Assembly: GCA_947177415.1 (NCBI GenBank)
Contig: CAMWUK010000007.1
Coordinates: 1 to 63,833 of the forward strand
From: an uncultured Clostridiaceae bacterium
Lineage (GTDB): Bacteria > Bacillota > Clostridia > Lachnospirales > Lachnospiraceae
Reading direction: 5' to 3'
Length of the DNA: 63,833 bases
Shown: positions 7,733-16,576 of the stretch, piece by piece
How the letters are laid out: each line of letters starts with the position of its first letter
Numbering within the stretch: position 1 is the stretch's first letter
Program-made: the position numbers and the translations under genes
Notes under the pieces: model-generated
Seen by the model: the letters and a program-made list of their open reading frames with translations, nothing else
Told to the model about the DNA's origin: nothing
The model's database searches: none

Positions 7733-9823
7733 CTATGCCTGAAATTTTTCCATATCTTGCTTTAAGTGTCCCGATGTTTCTGCCAATTTTGACAACTTTT
7801 CCATGAACAGTTTAAGGTTTTCGTTTTCCTTTTCCAGCATTTCTTTTGACTCTATCGCCATCTCTGATGTTCCATCTGAAATCCTTGCAATGTTTTCGCT
7901 GGTCTCTACAATCTGTTTACCAAGTTCTGACATTTCCTCCATTAATGCTCCCAATTCTCCTACACCATGTTCTAAACTCTTACTCATGATATTCATATTT
8001 TGAAATGCCTTGTCCACCTCTTCCACATAATTCATTTGACCAAGATAAGCCTCCCGAATATTGTTTGCTTTCTCCACAGTCTGAATAACCTTTTCTGTAA
8101 TTCCCAAAATAATATTAGAAATATCTCCTGTTGCATCATTGGAACTAGATGCCAGCTTACTAATCTGTTGTGCCACAATAGCAAACCCTTTTCCCTGTTC
8201 TCCTGCTCTGGCTGCCTCAATAGAAGCATTTAGTGCAAGCAACTCTGTCTCATCAGATATGCTTGTAATTGTACTAATAATACTCTGTATACTTTCTGAT
8301 TGCTCTCTTAAAGCGTAAATATCATCCACTGTGCATTGAATATCTTTTAAGGTCTGCTCACTCTGCTGTTGCAAGTGTTCTACTTTATCAGACCCTTCTT
8401 TTCCCAACTGGAAAGATTTGTCTGCCTGCTTCACCATTTGTTTACTTTGTAATTCTAATCTTTCAAAGCCTTCTTGTAATTTTGTTGAAATAGAAGTAAC
8501 ATTACCTGTTTGATCTTGTTGCTTCTTGGCTCCCTCCATAATATTACCCATATAATTCTTAATAATCTCTGTACATTCTGAGATTTCAACTAGGTCCTTC
8601 TGGCTATTGGATACATCTTCTGTTACCGTTGCCGTTTTTTGTAATATTCCTGAGATTTGTTCTGTCATCTTATTAAACCCTTTTGCCAGAGTACCAATTT
8701 CTGTTTTATCTGATTCATCCACACGAATATCAAAATTTCCTTCTGCAACTTTTCCTACACAAATTGTAATTTTCTTTAATGGATCAACAATTTTTCTTGC
8801 TACCATGTTCATAATAAATATTCCTATTACAAGTAAAATAACGCTCATAATCACGGCAACCATAAGAATTTTGTTACGAAGTGCCATTGCATAGGATTCT
8901 TCCTGTACAGAAATAACAGACCAAGAATTAGAGTTTCCTAATAAACGAATTGGCTTATAACTTACATACAAAGTTTTTCCTGCATTTTTTAATTTCACCG
9001 ATCCTGTATTTCCTGCCATTACCTCCTCAATCACTTTTTGGTAACTGTTTGATATTTCGATTGGCTGCTCTTCTGTTAATATATTGCCCTCTTCATCATA
9101 TATTGTTTCTCCTTTTTCATCTTTCACAGAAACTGTCTTAGTGTAATTTACATAATTATATAATTCTTCATAACACTCTTTTTCCGGATGTGCTACCACT
9201 ACCCCCTCTCCATCAATAATAAAAGAATATTTTCCCTGCTTTGTATCAGAATATTGCTGTGTTAAATCCAATAAGGAATCTAATTTTAAATCTGCTCCAA
9301 ATACTCCAATCATGGAATTGTCTTTTAACATAGGTACAAATACAGATGCACAAGGCATTTGTGTTCCCACACTATAGTAAGATTTTGATACAAAAGCCTC
9401 TTTATTTTTTGTAATCTGCTGAAACCACCAACGGTTGGAACGGTCACCCAACTCTCCAGATGAACGGGCAGTCTGCATACCATCCATCCCTTGTGTATAA
9501 AGCAATTCAAAATAATTATTTCGTGTAATATTAGATGTCAGCACTGGTACTTGCCTGCCATTTTCCATGGATAATATCGCTTCATTTTCTGCTAACTCCG
9601 CCGATAAATTATATGCCATCTGCATAAAGGTTTCTACCTGTCCGGATACTGCACTTGCCAGTTCTGCATTCTGTGTGTAAATCTGTATCTCATATCCTTT
9701 CGTAAATACTATACCAATACTTAATAAAATAAGAATTGCCATGCCGCTTACAATTCCTACAATTGGTGATAAAATACGTGTTAAAATCCCCTGTTGTCTT
9801 TTTTTTCTCTTTTTTTTAGTCAT
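7733..9823 (-). CDS. Methyl-accepting chemotaxis protein (dCache receptor)
   Basis: 696-residue chemoreceptor. After a basic N-terminus there is a transmembrane helix (about residues 16-40), a 270-residue extracytoplasmic double-Cache sensor, a second helix (about 318-342), a HAMP domain containing 'VDPLKKI', and a cytoplasmic coiled-coil signalling domain. The hairpin tip that binds CheA/CheW is recognisable as 'ELLALNASIEAARAGEQGKG'. In the distal sensor pocket, 'RSNRWWF...SYYS...FGADL' resembles the amine/amino-acid-binding dCache signature, so an amino acid ligand is plausible but not shown. The ATG has AAGGAGGGA upstream. No other chemotaxis gene is nearby, as is common for receptors. 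Confidence 0.93.
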   Translation of the reverse strand: MTKKKRKKRQQGILTRILSPIVGIVSGMAILILLSIGIVFTKGYEIQIYTQNAELASAVSGQVETFMQMAYNLSAELAENEAILSMENGRQVPVLTSNITRNNYFELLYTQGMDGMQTARSSGELGDRSNRWWFQQITKNKEAFVSKSYYSVGTQMPCASVFVPMLKDNSMIGVFGADLKLDSLLDLTQQYSDTKQGKYSFIIDGEGVVVAHPEKECYEELYNYVNYTKTVSVKDEKGETIYDEEGNILTEEQPIEISNSYQKVIEEVMAGNTGSVKLKNAGKTLYVSYKPIRLLGNSNSWSVISVQEESYAMALRNKILMVAVIMSVILLVIGIFIMNMVARKIVDPLKKITICVGKVAEGNFDIRVDESDKTEIGTLAKGFNKMTEQISGILQKTATVTEDVSNSQKDLVEISECTEIIKNYMGNIMEGAKKQQDQTGNVTSISTKLQEGFERLELQSKQMVKQADKSFQLGKEGSDKVEHLQQQSEQTLKDIQCTVDDIYALREQSESIQSIISTITSISDETELLALNASIEAARAGEQGKGFAIVAQQISKLASSSNDATGDISNIILGITEKVIQTVEKANNIREAYLGQMNYVEEVDKAFQNMNIMSKSLEHGVGELGALMEEMSELGKQIVETSENIARISDGTSEMAIESKEMLEKENENLKLFMEKLSKLAETSGHLKQDMEKFQA

Positions 9824-9882
9824 CCTCCATCCCTCCTTCTTCTATCTATGGCAGTGTCTCGCTTGCAAGCCATGGCTGTTTA

Positions 9883-10308
9883 CTATCTCCAAGTCATGAT
9901 ATACTCTTTTTCTCCTGTATTTTCATCTATATTTTCGCTTTGGATCTTAAAGTTTTCTTTCTGGTAGAATTTTATGGCTCTTATATTGTTTTGATATACA
10001 TGGAGAGTCAATGGCTTCTTGAAATCCTTAACAAAGTCTAGCAACTTTTTACCAATACCAGTCGATTGTACTTCACTCCAAACAAAAATCCCCTCAATAT
10101 AATTATCCTGCATACCTATGAAACCTTGTATCTCTCCTTTGCTTTCCTCTTCATAAACATATACTTCCGCTTGGGGAAACATATCTTTAACCACCACAAA
10201 GTTATTCTTCCAATATTCTTCATTAATAAAATCATGGGCTTTTAAATTGGTATCCAGCCATATTTCTGAAACTCGATCTATATCCCTATTCTGCAATTTT
10301 CTAATCAT
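9883..10308 (-). CDS. GNAT-family N-acetyltransferase
   Basis: 141 residues when started at the ATG before 'IRKLQNRDIDRVSEIWLDTN', which has AAAAAGGA eight bases upstream; an upstream in-frame extension of 16 codons lacks a ribosome binding site. Acetyl-CoA binding motif A is degenerate but visible around 'VQSTGIGKKLLDF', followed by 'LTLHVYQNNIRAIKFYQKENF', the usual motif B region of GNAT enzymes. Such small enzymes acetylate amines on proteins, drugs or metabolites; the substrate cannot be told. It lies 29 bp after the NADAR gene and is probably co-transcribed with it. Confidence 0.85.
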   Translation of the reverse strand: MIRKLQNRDIDRVSEIWLDTNLKAHDFINEEYWKNNFVVVKDMFPQAEVYVYEEESKGEIQGFIGMQDNYIEGIFVWSEVQSTGIGKKLLDFVKDFKKPLTLHVYQNNIRAIKFYQKENFKIQSENIDENTGEKEYIMTWR

Positions 10309-10337
10309 ACTGTTTTTCCTTTTTACTATTTTTTTAT

Positions 10338-11252
10338 TCATATCATGTTGTAGCAATTTCCAAATTTACTACAATGAATATTAGAACAAGATAAATTTTC
10401 ATTAATTTCCTGACACATATCCACATTCTTCCATACACGCCGAATTTCATCTCTCACTTCCATCAAGGCAAAACCCAGCAGATTTTGTCCCCTCCATTTC
10501 AATGGGTTCAGGCTATCTTCATCTGACTGTTTCATTTTAATTCCCCATATTCCATCATAAGGACTTGCTTCAGCTATAATACTATCTTTGGTTGATAACA
10601 AAAAATTTCTGAGTTCAGGATTTTGTGTGAATTTATGGTAATTACCATTTAGTACGATGGAATACTTTACTTCATCCCAGACGGTTTCATCAAAATTTCT
10701 TACTTTTCTTCCCAGTGCCTTAATCTTTTTGGGATCACTGCATTGTAAAATCTGCTGGCAAATCTCTTCATCCCCAAATAATTCTGCTTTTTTTGCCATC
10801 ATATACTGTTCCATACAACAGTATGTGGTAATGCCTGACCGAAATTCCGATTTCCACCATTGGCTGAAACAGCTTTTTGTAATACTTCCATCAGGTGCAG
10901 GCTGATGCCCCCAAAACATTGTATAGTTCAATTTTTTCTTGTCTAAAAACATTTCCTTTATCTGTTCTATAGAATACTTTGGAATTCCATTTTCTCTCCA
11001 AAGTTTTAGCCAAAATTCTTTATGGGTATAAAGATTCTCTTCATGCTCTTTATGCCAATAACCTTTCCATGTCACTGGTTCTGGAAAAAGCACCTGATAC
11101 TCTTTCTGTTCCTCTTCATCAAGAGCATCAAACCATCTACCCCATTTCATAAGATAATCCTCACCACAACCCATTCTCCATCCAATGGAACCTCTTTCAA
11201 TCTCAGGATAAGCAATCCATGGTGGCGACATTATTTGTTTGCTTTTTATCAT
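10338..11252 (-). CDS. NADAR-domain protein (YbiA-like, COG3236)
   Basis: About 304 residues. The central domain (roughly 115-285) carries the NADAR hallmarks: 'MFWGHQPAPDGS', 'TTYCCMEQYMMAKKAELFGD', a 'KKIKALGRKVRNFDETVWDEVKY' helix and the C-terminal 'IIAEASPYDGIWGI...P..WRGQNLLGFALMEVRDEI'. Members act as N-glycosidases on ADP-ribosylated or riboflavin-pathway intermediates; a phage-defence role is known for some. The N-terminal 110 residues ('PWIAYPEIERGSIGWRMG') form an extra Trp-rich domain common in long versions. The ATG chosen has AAAAGGA nine bases upstream; an ATG three codons earlier overlaps the ribosome binding site. Confidence 0.85.
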   Translation of the reverse strand: MIKSKQIMSPPWIAYPEIERGSIGWRMGCGEDYLMKWGRWFDALDEEEQKEYQVLFPEPVTWKGYWHKEHEENLYTHKEFWLKLWRENGIPKYSIEQIKEMFLDKKKLNYTMFWGHQPAPDGSITKSCFSQWWKSEFRSGITTYCCMEQYMMAKKAELFGDEEICQQILQCSDPKKIKALGRKVRNFDETVWDEVKYSIVLNGNYHKFTQNPELRNFLLSTKDSIIAEASPYDGIWGIKMKQSDEDSLNPLKWRGQNLLGFALMEVRDEIRRVWKNVDMCQEINENLSCSNIHCSKFGNCYNMI

Positions 11253-11379
11253 ATTAATCATTCCTTTTATTCTTAAAATTTAACTTACATTTCCTCTATA
11301 ATACAAGTATGTTTCTTCGTATCTTTTTCATAATTCACCCCTACAAGCAAAATAATTCCTTGATATTCCTTTAAGCTTT

Positions 11380-11515
11380 GTAACAGTTCAGCCGAGGGCT
11401 GACCTGTTACGGAATTGGGCAAGCTTCGCATTATAGATTGCCCAATTCCAATCCTGCTATAGTTTTTTTTACGGTCTTGCACCGCGGAGTGTGCAAGACC
11501 TACTTGAACTGTTAC
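11380..11515 (+). repeat. Family C hairpin element (136 bp) inserted in frame in a coding sequence
   Basis: Begins GTAACAGTTCAGCC and ends TTGAACTGTTAC. Stems: GTAACAG/CTGTTAC, GGAATTGGGCAA/TTGCCCAATTCC and GGTCTTGCAC/GTGTGCAAGACC. Flanks TAAGCTTT and TAAACCTT match at six of eight positions, as expected for an aged 8-bp duplication. Element plus duplication is 144 bp, exactly 48 codons, so the nuclease reading frame passes straight through it. Confidence 0.85.
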
Positions 11516-12388
11516 TAAACCTTCACAATATCTTCGTTCCTTGATTTGCTCAATTGCTCCTCTGGCACTTTTGTCCCATTTTAACTCAACTACAATTGCC
11601 GGCTTATTGGAGAATTTCTTTTTTGGCACATATACCATATCTGCAAAACCTTTGCCACTTGGCAGCTCCCTATATACGTTATAAAAATTTCTTGCTCCGT
11701 ATAATGCAAGAGCTATCGTATAACTCAAAGCATTTTCATCATTATATTGTAAATGAGATGTTTCAAAATGTGCCTGCTCAATTCCCTGTACTACCAAATC
11801 CGAACGTTTTTCCCAAATTGCTCTTAACGTATTTGCTGAATTTTTCAATGCTTTAGATACTTCTCCCCACTCTGATACCGATACTGCATTAGCATATTCC
11901 ATTCTAATTTCATTATTGGGAATATATACTGTTTCTTCTACACTGTCATATCCCAAATACCCCAAATGCACAAGTAGTGTCAATACATCATCTTTACTTT
12001 GAAATGTAGTCATATCATTAGAGAAACTTTTTGTATTAACTCCTATCCGTTCCCCTGCCATCATGGATAGCACATTATCTCTTAATTCCTCAAAATTCAT
12101 ATCTATATACATCCGTAACGCTTCAAAGGTTTCGGTCTGATTCCAATAGGTATCATACTTTCTGGATGTCATTGCGGCTACAACAGAACGGGGATTGTAG
12201 ATATTTTCTGTATTTTCAAACTGATACCCATCATACCATTCTTTCATTTCTTCTAAGTTCATATTATACTTTAGGCATAATTCTGAAACTTCCTTCTCTG
12301 TAAATCCCACATATTTTGCTAATTGTCTCGGATTAATCATGGAATATTCATCAAACATATTAAGTGCAGAATGTGTTCCGTATTTTTT

Positions 12389-12584
12389 ACTATGAAAGTC
12401 CTGACAAACGGCGACATTTTGTGCAAGCTTGCTTGCAAAGAAATGTAGACATTTGGCTGGCTAAACTGTATGAGTATGTAGGGCGACAGCCCGAAATACG
12501 AATACAGTTGGTGATTGCGGGAGTGCGTAGCACGTAGCAATCAACTTTCATTCATGGTGGTGCCTCGCTTGCGAGGCATGAGTG
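12389..12584 (+). repeat. Family D hairpin element (copy 1)
   Basis: Inserted in a T-tract of the AAA-ATPase gene. It shares about 160 bp with 14551-14711, from ACTATGAAAGTCC through GTAGCACGTAGCAATCAAC. Stems include AACTGTAT/ATACAGTT around a GGCGACAGCC knot and GATTGC/GCAATC. The last 30 bp (a CTCGCTTGCGAG stem) are absent from the second copy. Its boundaries are inferred from where the family protein sequence stops and resumes. Confidence 0.7.
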
Positions 12585-13194
12585 TTTTATAGGTAAGATT
12601 CCTGTCATATAAACCAAATGAATATGACTTTTATCCTTTAGTAAATTCCTTAAAGAATCCAGATACCGTTCCTGTGCTTTTTTTTTCTTCTTTGTATTCC
12701 CGAAAAATACAATCCCATTCGTCAATAATTATTACAAAAGGAAAATGACTGTTTTGATATATGTCTTTCATTGTTCTTGTTAGATTTTTTTTATCAAAAT
12801 ATCGATACGACGAGTATTCTTCCAATAGTTCCCACAACACACTTCTTTGTATGAAAGATATCATTTCTTCTATGTTTTCACTCTGGCTTAGAAACTCTTG
12901 CATATTCAGAAATATTGTGTCATATTTATTCATATATTGGGTAAAATCACTATTTTTAGCAATGTATAAATTTGAAAATATTTCCTTTGAATCACAGCCT
13001 TTACTATAATATGCTGCTAACATATCCGCTGTTATTGATTTTCCAAAGCGGCGGGGGCGGCTGATACATAAATACTTTTGTGTTGTATGTATCATCTTAT
13101 TGGTATATTGTATCAACTCTGATTTGTCCATATAAATTGCTGAGTTCAATGCCTCCTTAAATTTATCATTTGAGGGATTCAAATATATTCCCAT

Positions 13195-13514
13195 GTTTAT
13201 ACACCTCTTTTCGATTTTCTACTTTTAACCTATTTTAGCATATTCCCTTATCTTGTACAACGATAAACCAAGATTATAATAGTGTAAAGGGAAGTATTTC
13301 AGTTACTGTTCATTCACAAGCTTGACACTTGCTGTCAAGCTTGTGAGTGAACAGTAACCATCTCTCTCCTCTGTGGATACCTCTCTTGCGGGTTATGTCG
13401 ATTTATTATATAATAAGCTTATATATTTGCTTTGCAAGTATCACCATGAATGAAAGTTGTCATATAAAGGCATTTTTGCTAATATTAAATAATTTTAAAC
13501 GGAGGATAATATAT
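13195..13514. other. Intergenic region between divergent genes
   Basis: Contains a 57-bp palindrome and a short inverted copy of the family D end (CACCATGAATGAAAGTTG near 13443). No further gene, promoter of clear quality or RNA was seen. Confidence 0.5.
13302..13358 (+). repeat. 57-bp near-perfect palindrome (family B solo hairpin)
   Basis: Arms GTTACTGTTCATTCACAAGC and GCTTGTGAGTGAACAGTAAC are complementary with one mismatch and continue through TTGACA/TGTCAA to a 5-base loop. It equals the large terminal hairpin of the 145-bp family B elements. No clear target duplication is visible. Confidence 0.75.
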
Positions 13515-14465
13515 ATGGGATTATTTTCAAGGTGTGGACCTGTCTTTTTGAAAGAAAATAGTGAGGCATCTGTATTTATTGAAAAAATGCAGATTTTATC
13601 AGAAAAGGCTGAAGGCGAATGTAAAAAAGAAATTGATAAACAACTCAAAATAGCCAGTTATGGATTGGCTGGCGAGGAAACTATTGCCTTTGAATTAAAA
13701 AATAGTGGATTAAACATGTTTATTCTTCATGATATATATTTGCAATATGAAGATTTATTTGCTCAAATTGATTATTTAATTGTAGCCCCAAAAAACATTT
13801 ACGTAATTGAATGTAAAAATTTAATTGGTAACATTGAGATTGATAACAAAGGTGGTTTTATCCGTTCCTACAATTTATTTGGCAAAAAATTAACGGAAGG
13901 AATTTATTCCCCTATTACACAAAATGAACGGCATTTGAATGTGATTAAAGCAATTCGCAAAAATGAAAAGAATGCATTATCAAAAATCTTCTTTGAGAAA
14001 AACTTTGATAACACTTACAAATCTATTGTATGTTTAGCCAATCCAAAAACTATCCTGAATGACAAATATGCCAAGAAGGAAGTGAAAGATAAAGTTGTGC
14101 GTGCTGACCAACTGATTGCCTACATCAAAAAAATGGAACAAGAAAGCAAAAATGAAAAAAGTTCAGAAAAGTCGATGCGTAAATTAGCTGAATTTTTCCT
14201 AAATTCCTCGGTACCTAATAAATCTGATTATGCAAGCAAATACGAAGATATGCTGAAACAGATCAACATAGACACTCCAATGGAAACTCCTGTTCAAAAT
14301 CAAAAAAATATGCAAAATGATATGCCTGTAGAAAACGAAAAGTTATGTCCCAAATGTGGTGGCAAATTGATTCTTCGTACTGCAAAACGAGGAAATTATG
14401 CAGGTTCACAATTTTATGGATGCGAAAATTATCCAAAGTGCAGATTTATAGAAAATATAAAATAA
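13515..14465 (+). CDS. NERD-domain nuclease-related protein with topoisomerase-type zinc finger
   Basis: 316 residues from the ATG that follows GGAGGA by nine bases; a longer in-frame extension upstream has no ribosome binding site and consists of repeat sequence. Residues about 40-150 are the NERD (nuclease-related) domain: 'GLAGEETIAFEL', 'LFAQIDYLIVAPKNIYVIECKN' with the E-x-K catalytic-like pair. The C-terminus is a topoisomerase I-like C4 zinc finger, 'CPKCGGKLILR' ... 'GCENYPKC'. The family is linked to DNA processing and sometimes to defence or plasmid functions; the actual role is unknown. It is one of the few plus-strand genes and is flanked by hairpin elements. Confidence 0.85.
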   Translation: MGLFSRCGPVFLKENSEASVFIEKMQILSEKAEGECKKEIDKQLKIASYGLAGEETIAFELKNSGLNMFILHDIYLQYEDLFAQIDYLIVAPKNIYVIECKNLIGNIEIDNKGGFIRSYNLFGKKLTEGIYSPITQNERHLNVIKAIRKNEKNALSKIFFEKNFDNTYKSIVCLANPKTILNDKYAKKEVKDKVVRADQLIAYIKKMEQESKNEKSSEKSMRKLAEFFLNSSVPNKSDYASKYEDMLKQINIDTPMETPVQNQKNMQNDMPVENEKLCPKCGGKLILRTAKRGNYAGSQFYGCENYPKCRFIENIK

Positions 14466-14470
14466 CATTG

Positions 14471-14711
14471 TAACTGTTCAGAAGCATGAACAGTTACGTT
14501 TAAGCCCATAATGATCCGCCTTTGACGAAGGGGCTTAAACATTACAGATTTACTATGAAAGTCCAGCCAAACGGCTATATTTCATGCAAGCCTGCTTGCA
14601 AAGAAATATAGCCATTTGGCTGGCTAAACTGTATGAGTATGTAGGGCGGCAGCCCGAAATACGAATACAGTTGGTGATTGCAAGAGTGCGTAGCACGTAG
14701 CAATCAACATT
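14471..14711 (+). repeat. Composite of truncated family A and family D elements
   Basis: The first 80 bp match family A (GTAACTGTTCAGAAGC, then the GTTTAAGCCC/GGGCTTAAAC stem) but the third hairpin and right end are replaced by family D sequence starting ACTATGAAAGTCC. Family D here shows a long stem, CCAGCCAAACGGCTATATTT against AAATATAGCCATTTGGCTGG. The left flank ATAACATT and the right TCAACATT match six of eight, only a weak hint of a shared duplication. Confidence 0.65.
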
Positions 14712-14732
14712 CATTTTTCTCTCTTTTCATGA

Positions 14733-15185
14733 TTACCCACCTCTATTGAGCATTTTCTCATCTAATTTTTTCTTCATCAATATACAACCAAGCACAAATA
14801 CCACACCACCTAATGCAACAAATCCAGACCAAAGGATATTCCAATAAAATGCCGTCACATCAAACATCCCCAATAGCAAGTCATGCCAAAATTCCAATCC
14901 TGTTACAATTGCGAATAAATCAAATAACACATATCCTCCACCGAATAAATATATCCAACGCCACCAATAATTGTAATGCAAGTTTCTAAAAAAAGTAATT
15001 ATACCTGCTACACAAAGTGCTGCTAAAATACCCATTAATAAAAAGTAAAACATCCCTTTATCTTCCATTGTATGAATCCAGAATGCAGCATAGGATTTTC
15101 TGTCAATAAGCCCCCAAATTCTATGTAAATGAAATATGCCAAAAAACAGAAAAAACCATGGTTCATAACTATATATTTTCTTCAT
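14733..15185 (-). CDS. Hypothetical four-helix membrane protein
   Basis: 150 residues, aromatic-rich, with about four hydrophobic helices: residues 11-25, 45-66, 76-103 and 117-137. Many Trp/Tyr/Phe residues sit at the helix edges ('YNYWWRWIYLFGGGYVLFDLF'). No motif identifies a family. The start ATG has GGAG six bases upstream (a TTG four codons earlier overlaps the GGAG and is less likely). The C-terminus is basic and cytoplasmic. It is followed in the transcription direction by a composite repeat and preceded by another small membrane protein gene, with which it may form an operon. Confidence 0.55.
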   Translation of the reverse strand: MKKIYSYEPWFFLFFGIFHLHRIWGLIDRKSYAAFWIHTMEDKGMFYFLLMGILAALCVAGIITFFRNLHYNYWWRWIYLFGGGYVLFDLFAIVTGLEFWHDLLLGMFDVTAFYWNILWSGFVALGGVVFVLGCILMKKKLDEKMLNRGG

Positions 15186-15283
15186 TTTGTTCTCCAAATA
15201 AAAATATTACTAATTTCTTCTTTTCATTTTATTGATTTATAAATTGTTTTCATTTCAATTCCTTTATAAACTTTAATCTCTAA

Positions 15284-15637
15284 TTATTTGCATCCTAAAT
15301 GGTTATATCGTCTTGCAATTCTTATTCCATACACAAACCAAATATAAAAATACCAAAATACAAGAGTAATTGTTGGATATTCTATTTTTAATAATTTCAT
15401 GCCAATGGCAACCACTAAGATGAATGTTGAGAAAATATGAACATAAATCCACTTATTTTTTCTTTCAATCCATAGATTCATAGCTGTGCTAATCAAAAAG
15501 GAATAATCCATAAGCATAATAAAAACTCCTACAATATTAAACCATTTTAACTCCATTCCCTCATAAAACACACCTGCAATCGCTAATGTTGTTGCAATAA
15601 ACACAATAAAATCTAAAAAATATACTATTTTTTTCAT
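15284..15637 (-). CDS. Hypothetical four-helix membrane protein
   Basis: 117 residues with about four hydrophobic segments (roughly 5-24, 32-50, 62-80 and 86-105) joined by short basic loops such as 'WIERKNKWIYVH', and a basic C-terminus 'RIARRYNHLG'. No recognised domain. The ATG is preceded by GAGGGAGAG. It lies 98 bp upstream of the other small membrane protein gene on the same strand; a functional link is only a guess. Confidence 0.55.
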   Translation of the reverse strand: MKKIVYFLDFIVFIATTLAIAGVFYEGMELKWFNIVGVFIMLMDYSFLISTAMNLWIERKNKWIYVHIFSTFILVVAIGMKLLKIEYPTITLVFWYFYIWFVYGIRIARRYNHLGCK

Positions 15638-15722
15638 GTATACTCTCCCTCATATATTCAAAAGCTAATCAAACACTATCATAATAAGTCTTAATTATAC
15701 TCTTCGACATAAAAAAAAACAA

Positions 15723-15750
15723 TCCCTAAGAAATATTAAATTTCTAGGGA
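15723..15750 (-). terminator. Rho-independent terminator
   Basis: Stem TCCCTAAGAAAT / ATTTCTAGGGA. On the minus strand it is followed by a long T-run (the complement of the A-run at 15711-15720). It lies downstream of the interrupted small gene at 15909-16252. Confidence 0.75.
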
Positions 15751-15908
15751 ACTTTTTATAGTGTCATTTCAGGAAGCTTCTTTAACACTATTGTTTATTT
15801 TCAATTAGTCTTTTTGCTTGGTAAATTTGTTCTTTTAACTATTTAACATTTATCAATTGTTTATTATAAATTTCTCTATATTTTTATGAATAAAGTTATG
15901 TATTGTTT

Positions 15909-16252
15909 CTATCTTTTCTCGCAATTTACAACAAATACACTTCCATCAAATACTGTTACCTCAATATTCCCCATCTCCTCATCCACTTTTACATCCTGGA
16001 TTAAAATTTCATTTATCACATCATAAATAATAATTCAGCCATGCCATTCATATTTTGCCAAAATATACATCACAACTAAAAATATTATGAATTGGCTGGC
16101 AAAATATTCATGTATGGTGTTAAGCATATAAAAGTATGTGTGCAATCTGCCCTGCGTGAGCAAGCTCCCTCGTGCAAATTTCACACATACTTTTGCATGG
16201 CTGAACTGTAACTATCAAAAAGATGATCACTGAATTCCTCTATTGACATCAT
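15909..16252 (-). pseudogene. Small gene (about 49 codons) split by a 186-bp element
   Basis: On the minus strand the frame starting MMSIEEFSDHLFD runs into the repeat at 16212; beyond the repeat the frame INEILIQDVKVDEEMGN continues to 'VFVVNCEKR' and a stop. If the repeat and one 8-bp flank are removed, the two parts join in a single open frame of about 49 codons. The product resembles no family I know; it is acidic, with an N-terminal helix and two or three strands. The gene is evidently a casualty of the insertion. Confidence 0.65.
16027..16212 (-). repeat. Family E hairpin element (186 bp) disrupting a small gene
   Basis: Right end GCATGGCTGAACTGTAAC is an inverted copy of the degenerate left end around ATTCAGCCATGC. 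Flanks CATCATAA (16019-16026) and TATCAAAA (16213-16220) match at six of eight positions. Internal stems include the TTTTGCC/GGCAAAA pair and AAGTATGTGTG/CACACATACTT. The terminal motif GTTACAGTTCA links it to the other families. Confidence 0.7.
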
Positions 16253-16351
16253 TCTCTTTCCCTTCTCTTCATTTTATATTTTTGTAACCGTTTAGTTGCA
16301 TATCTGTATATTCAATACCACTATTTGGTAACATATTTTTGAGGTGATGCT

Positions 16352-16576
16352 ATGCATTATACTAAACGAATTGAGAATTTGCGTATTGACGCTGACAAAA
16401 CACAACAACAAATTGCTGATATATTAGTCTGTCAAAGGGAGGTTTACCGTCGCTATGAAAAAGGAGAACGGGAACTCCCTCTTTGGGCTGCTATCAAATT
16501 AGCTGAATACTATAATGTGTCACTAGACTATCTAGTGGGACTAACTGCAAAACGTTCTCCATTTCCAAAGAAATAG
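16352..16576 (+). CDS. XRE-family (Cro/CI-type) DNA-binding regulator
   Basis: 74 residues, nearly all a single helix-turn-helix domain: 'IENLRIDADKTQQQIADILV' with 'YRRYEKGERELPLWAAIKLAEYYNVSLDYLVG', the canonical HTH_3 order ending in the NxSLDYLxG motif. It has no partner or sensor domain. The ATG follows GAGGTGAT. Such small regulators often belong to toxin-antitoxin, phage or mobile-element modules; no partner gene lies adjacent, the next 340 bp being non-coding and the next genes on the other strand. Confidence 0.9.
   Translation: MHYTKRIENLRIDADKTQQQIADILVCQREVYRRYEKGERELPLWAAIKLAEYYNVSLDYLVGLTAKRSPFPKK

Larger units (their letters stand above)
11285..13194 (-). pseudogene. AAA-ATPase-like / PD-(D/E)XK nuclease-like gene (PF09820-PF08011), inactivated by slippage and insertion
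   Basis: The N-terminal part (13194 down to 12631) has the AAA-ATPase-like start with 'ISRPRRFGKSITADMLA' (Walker A) and 'FVIIIDEWD' (Walker B). A run of nine A residues at 12678-12686 causes a frameshift; in the next frame the family sequence continues to 'YMTGILPIK'. There a 196-bp repeat (12389-12584) interrupts it, after which 'KKYGTHSALNMFDEY' resumes and runs on to the nuclease domain 'IVVELKWDKSARGAIEQIKERRY'. A second repeat (11380-11515) is inserted in frame just before the C-terminal 'LKEYQGIILLVGVNY'. With at least two disrupting lesions the full-length protein cannot be made; the C-terminal part could still be read from the ATG at 12358. Confidence 0.9.

Noticed and set aside
13347..13514. 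An N-terminal extension of 56 residues on the NERD protein
   Set aside because: The extension covers repeat sequence and has no ribosome binding site; GGAGGA lies directly before the internal ATG.
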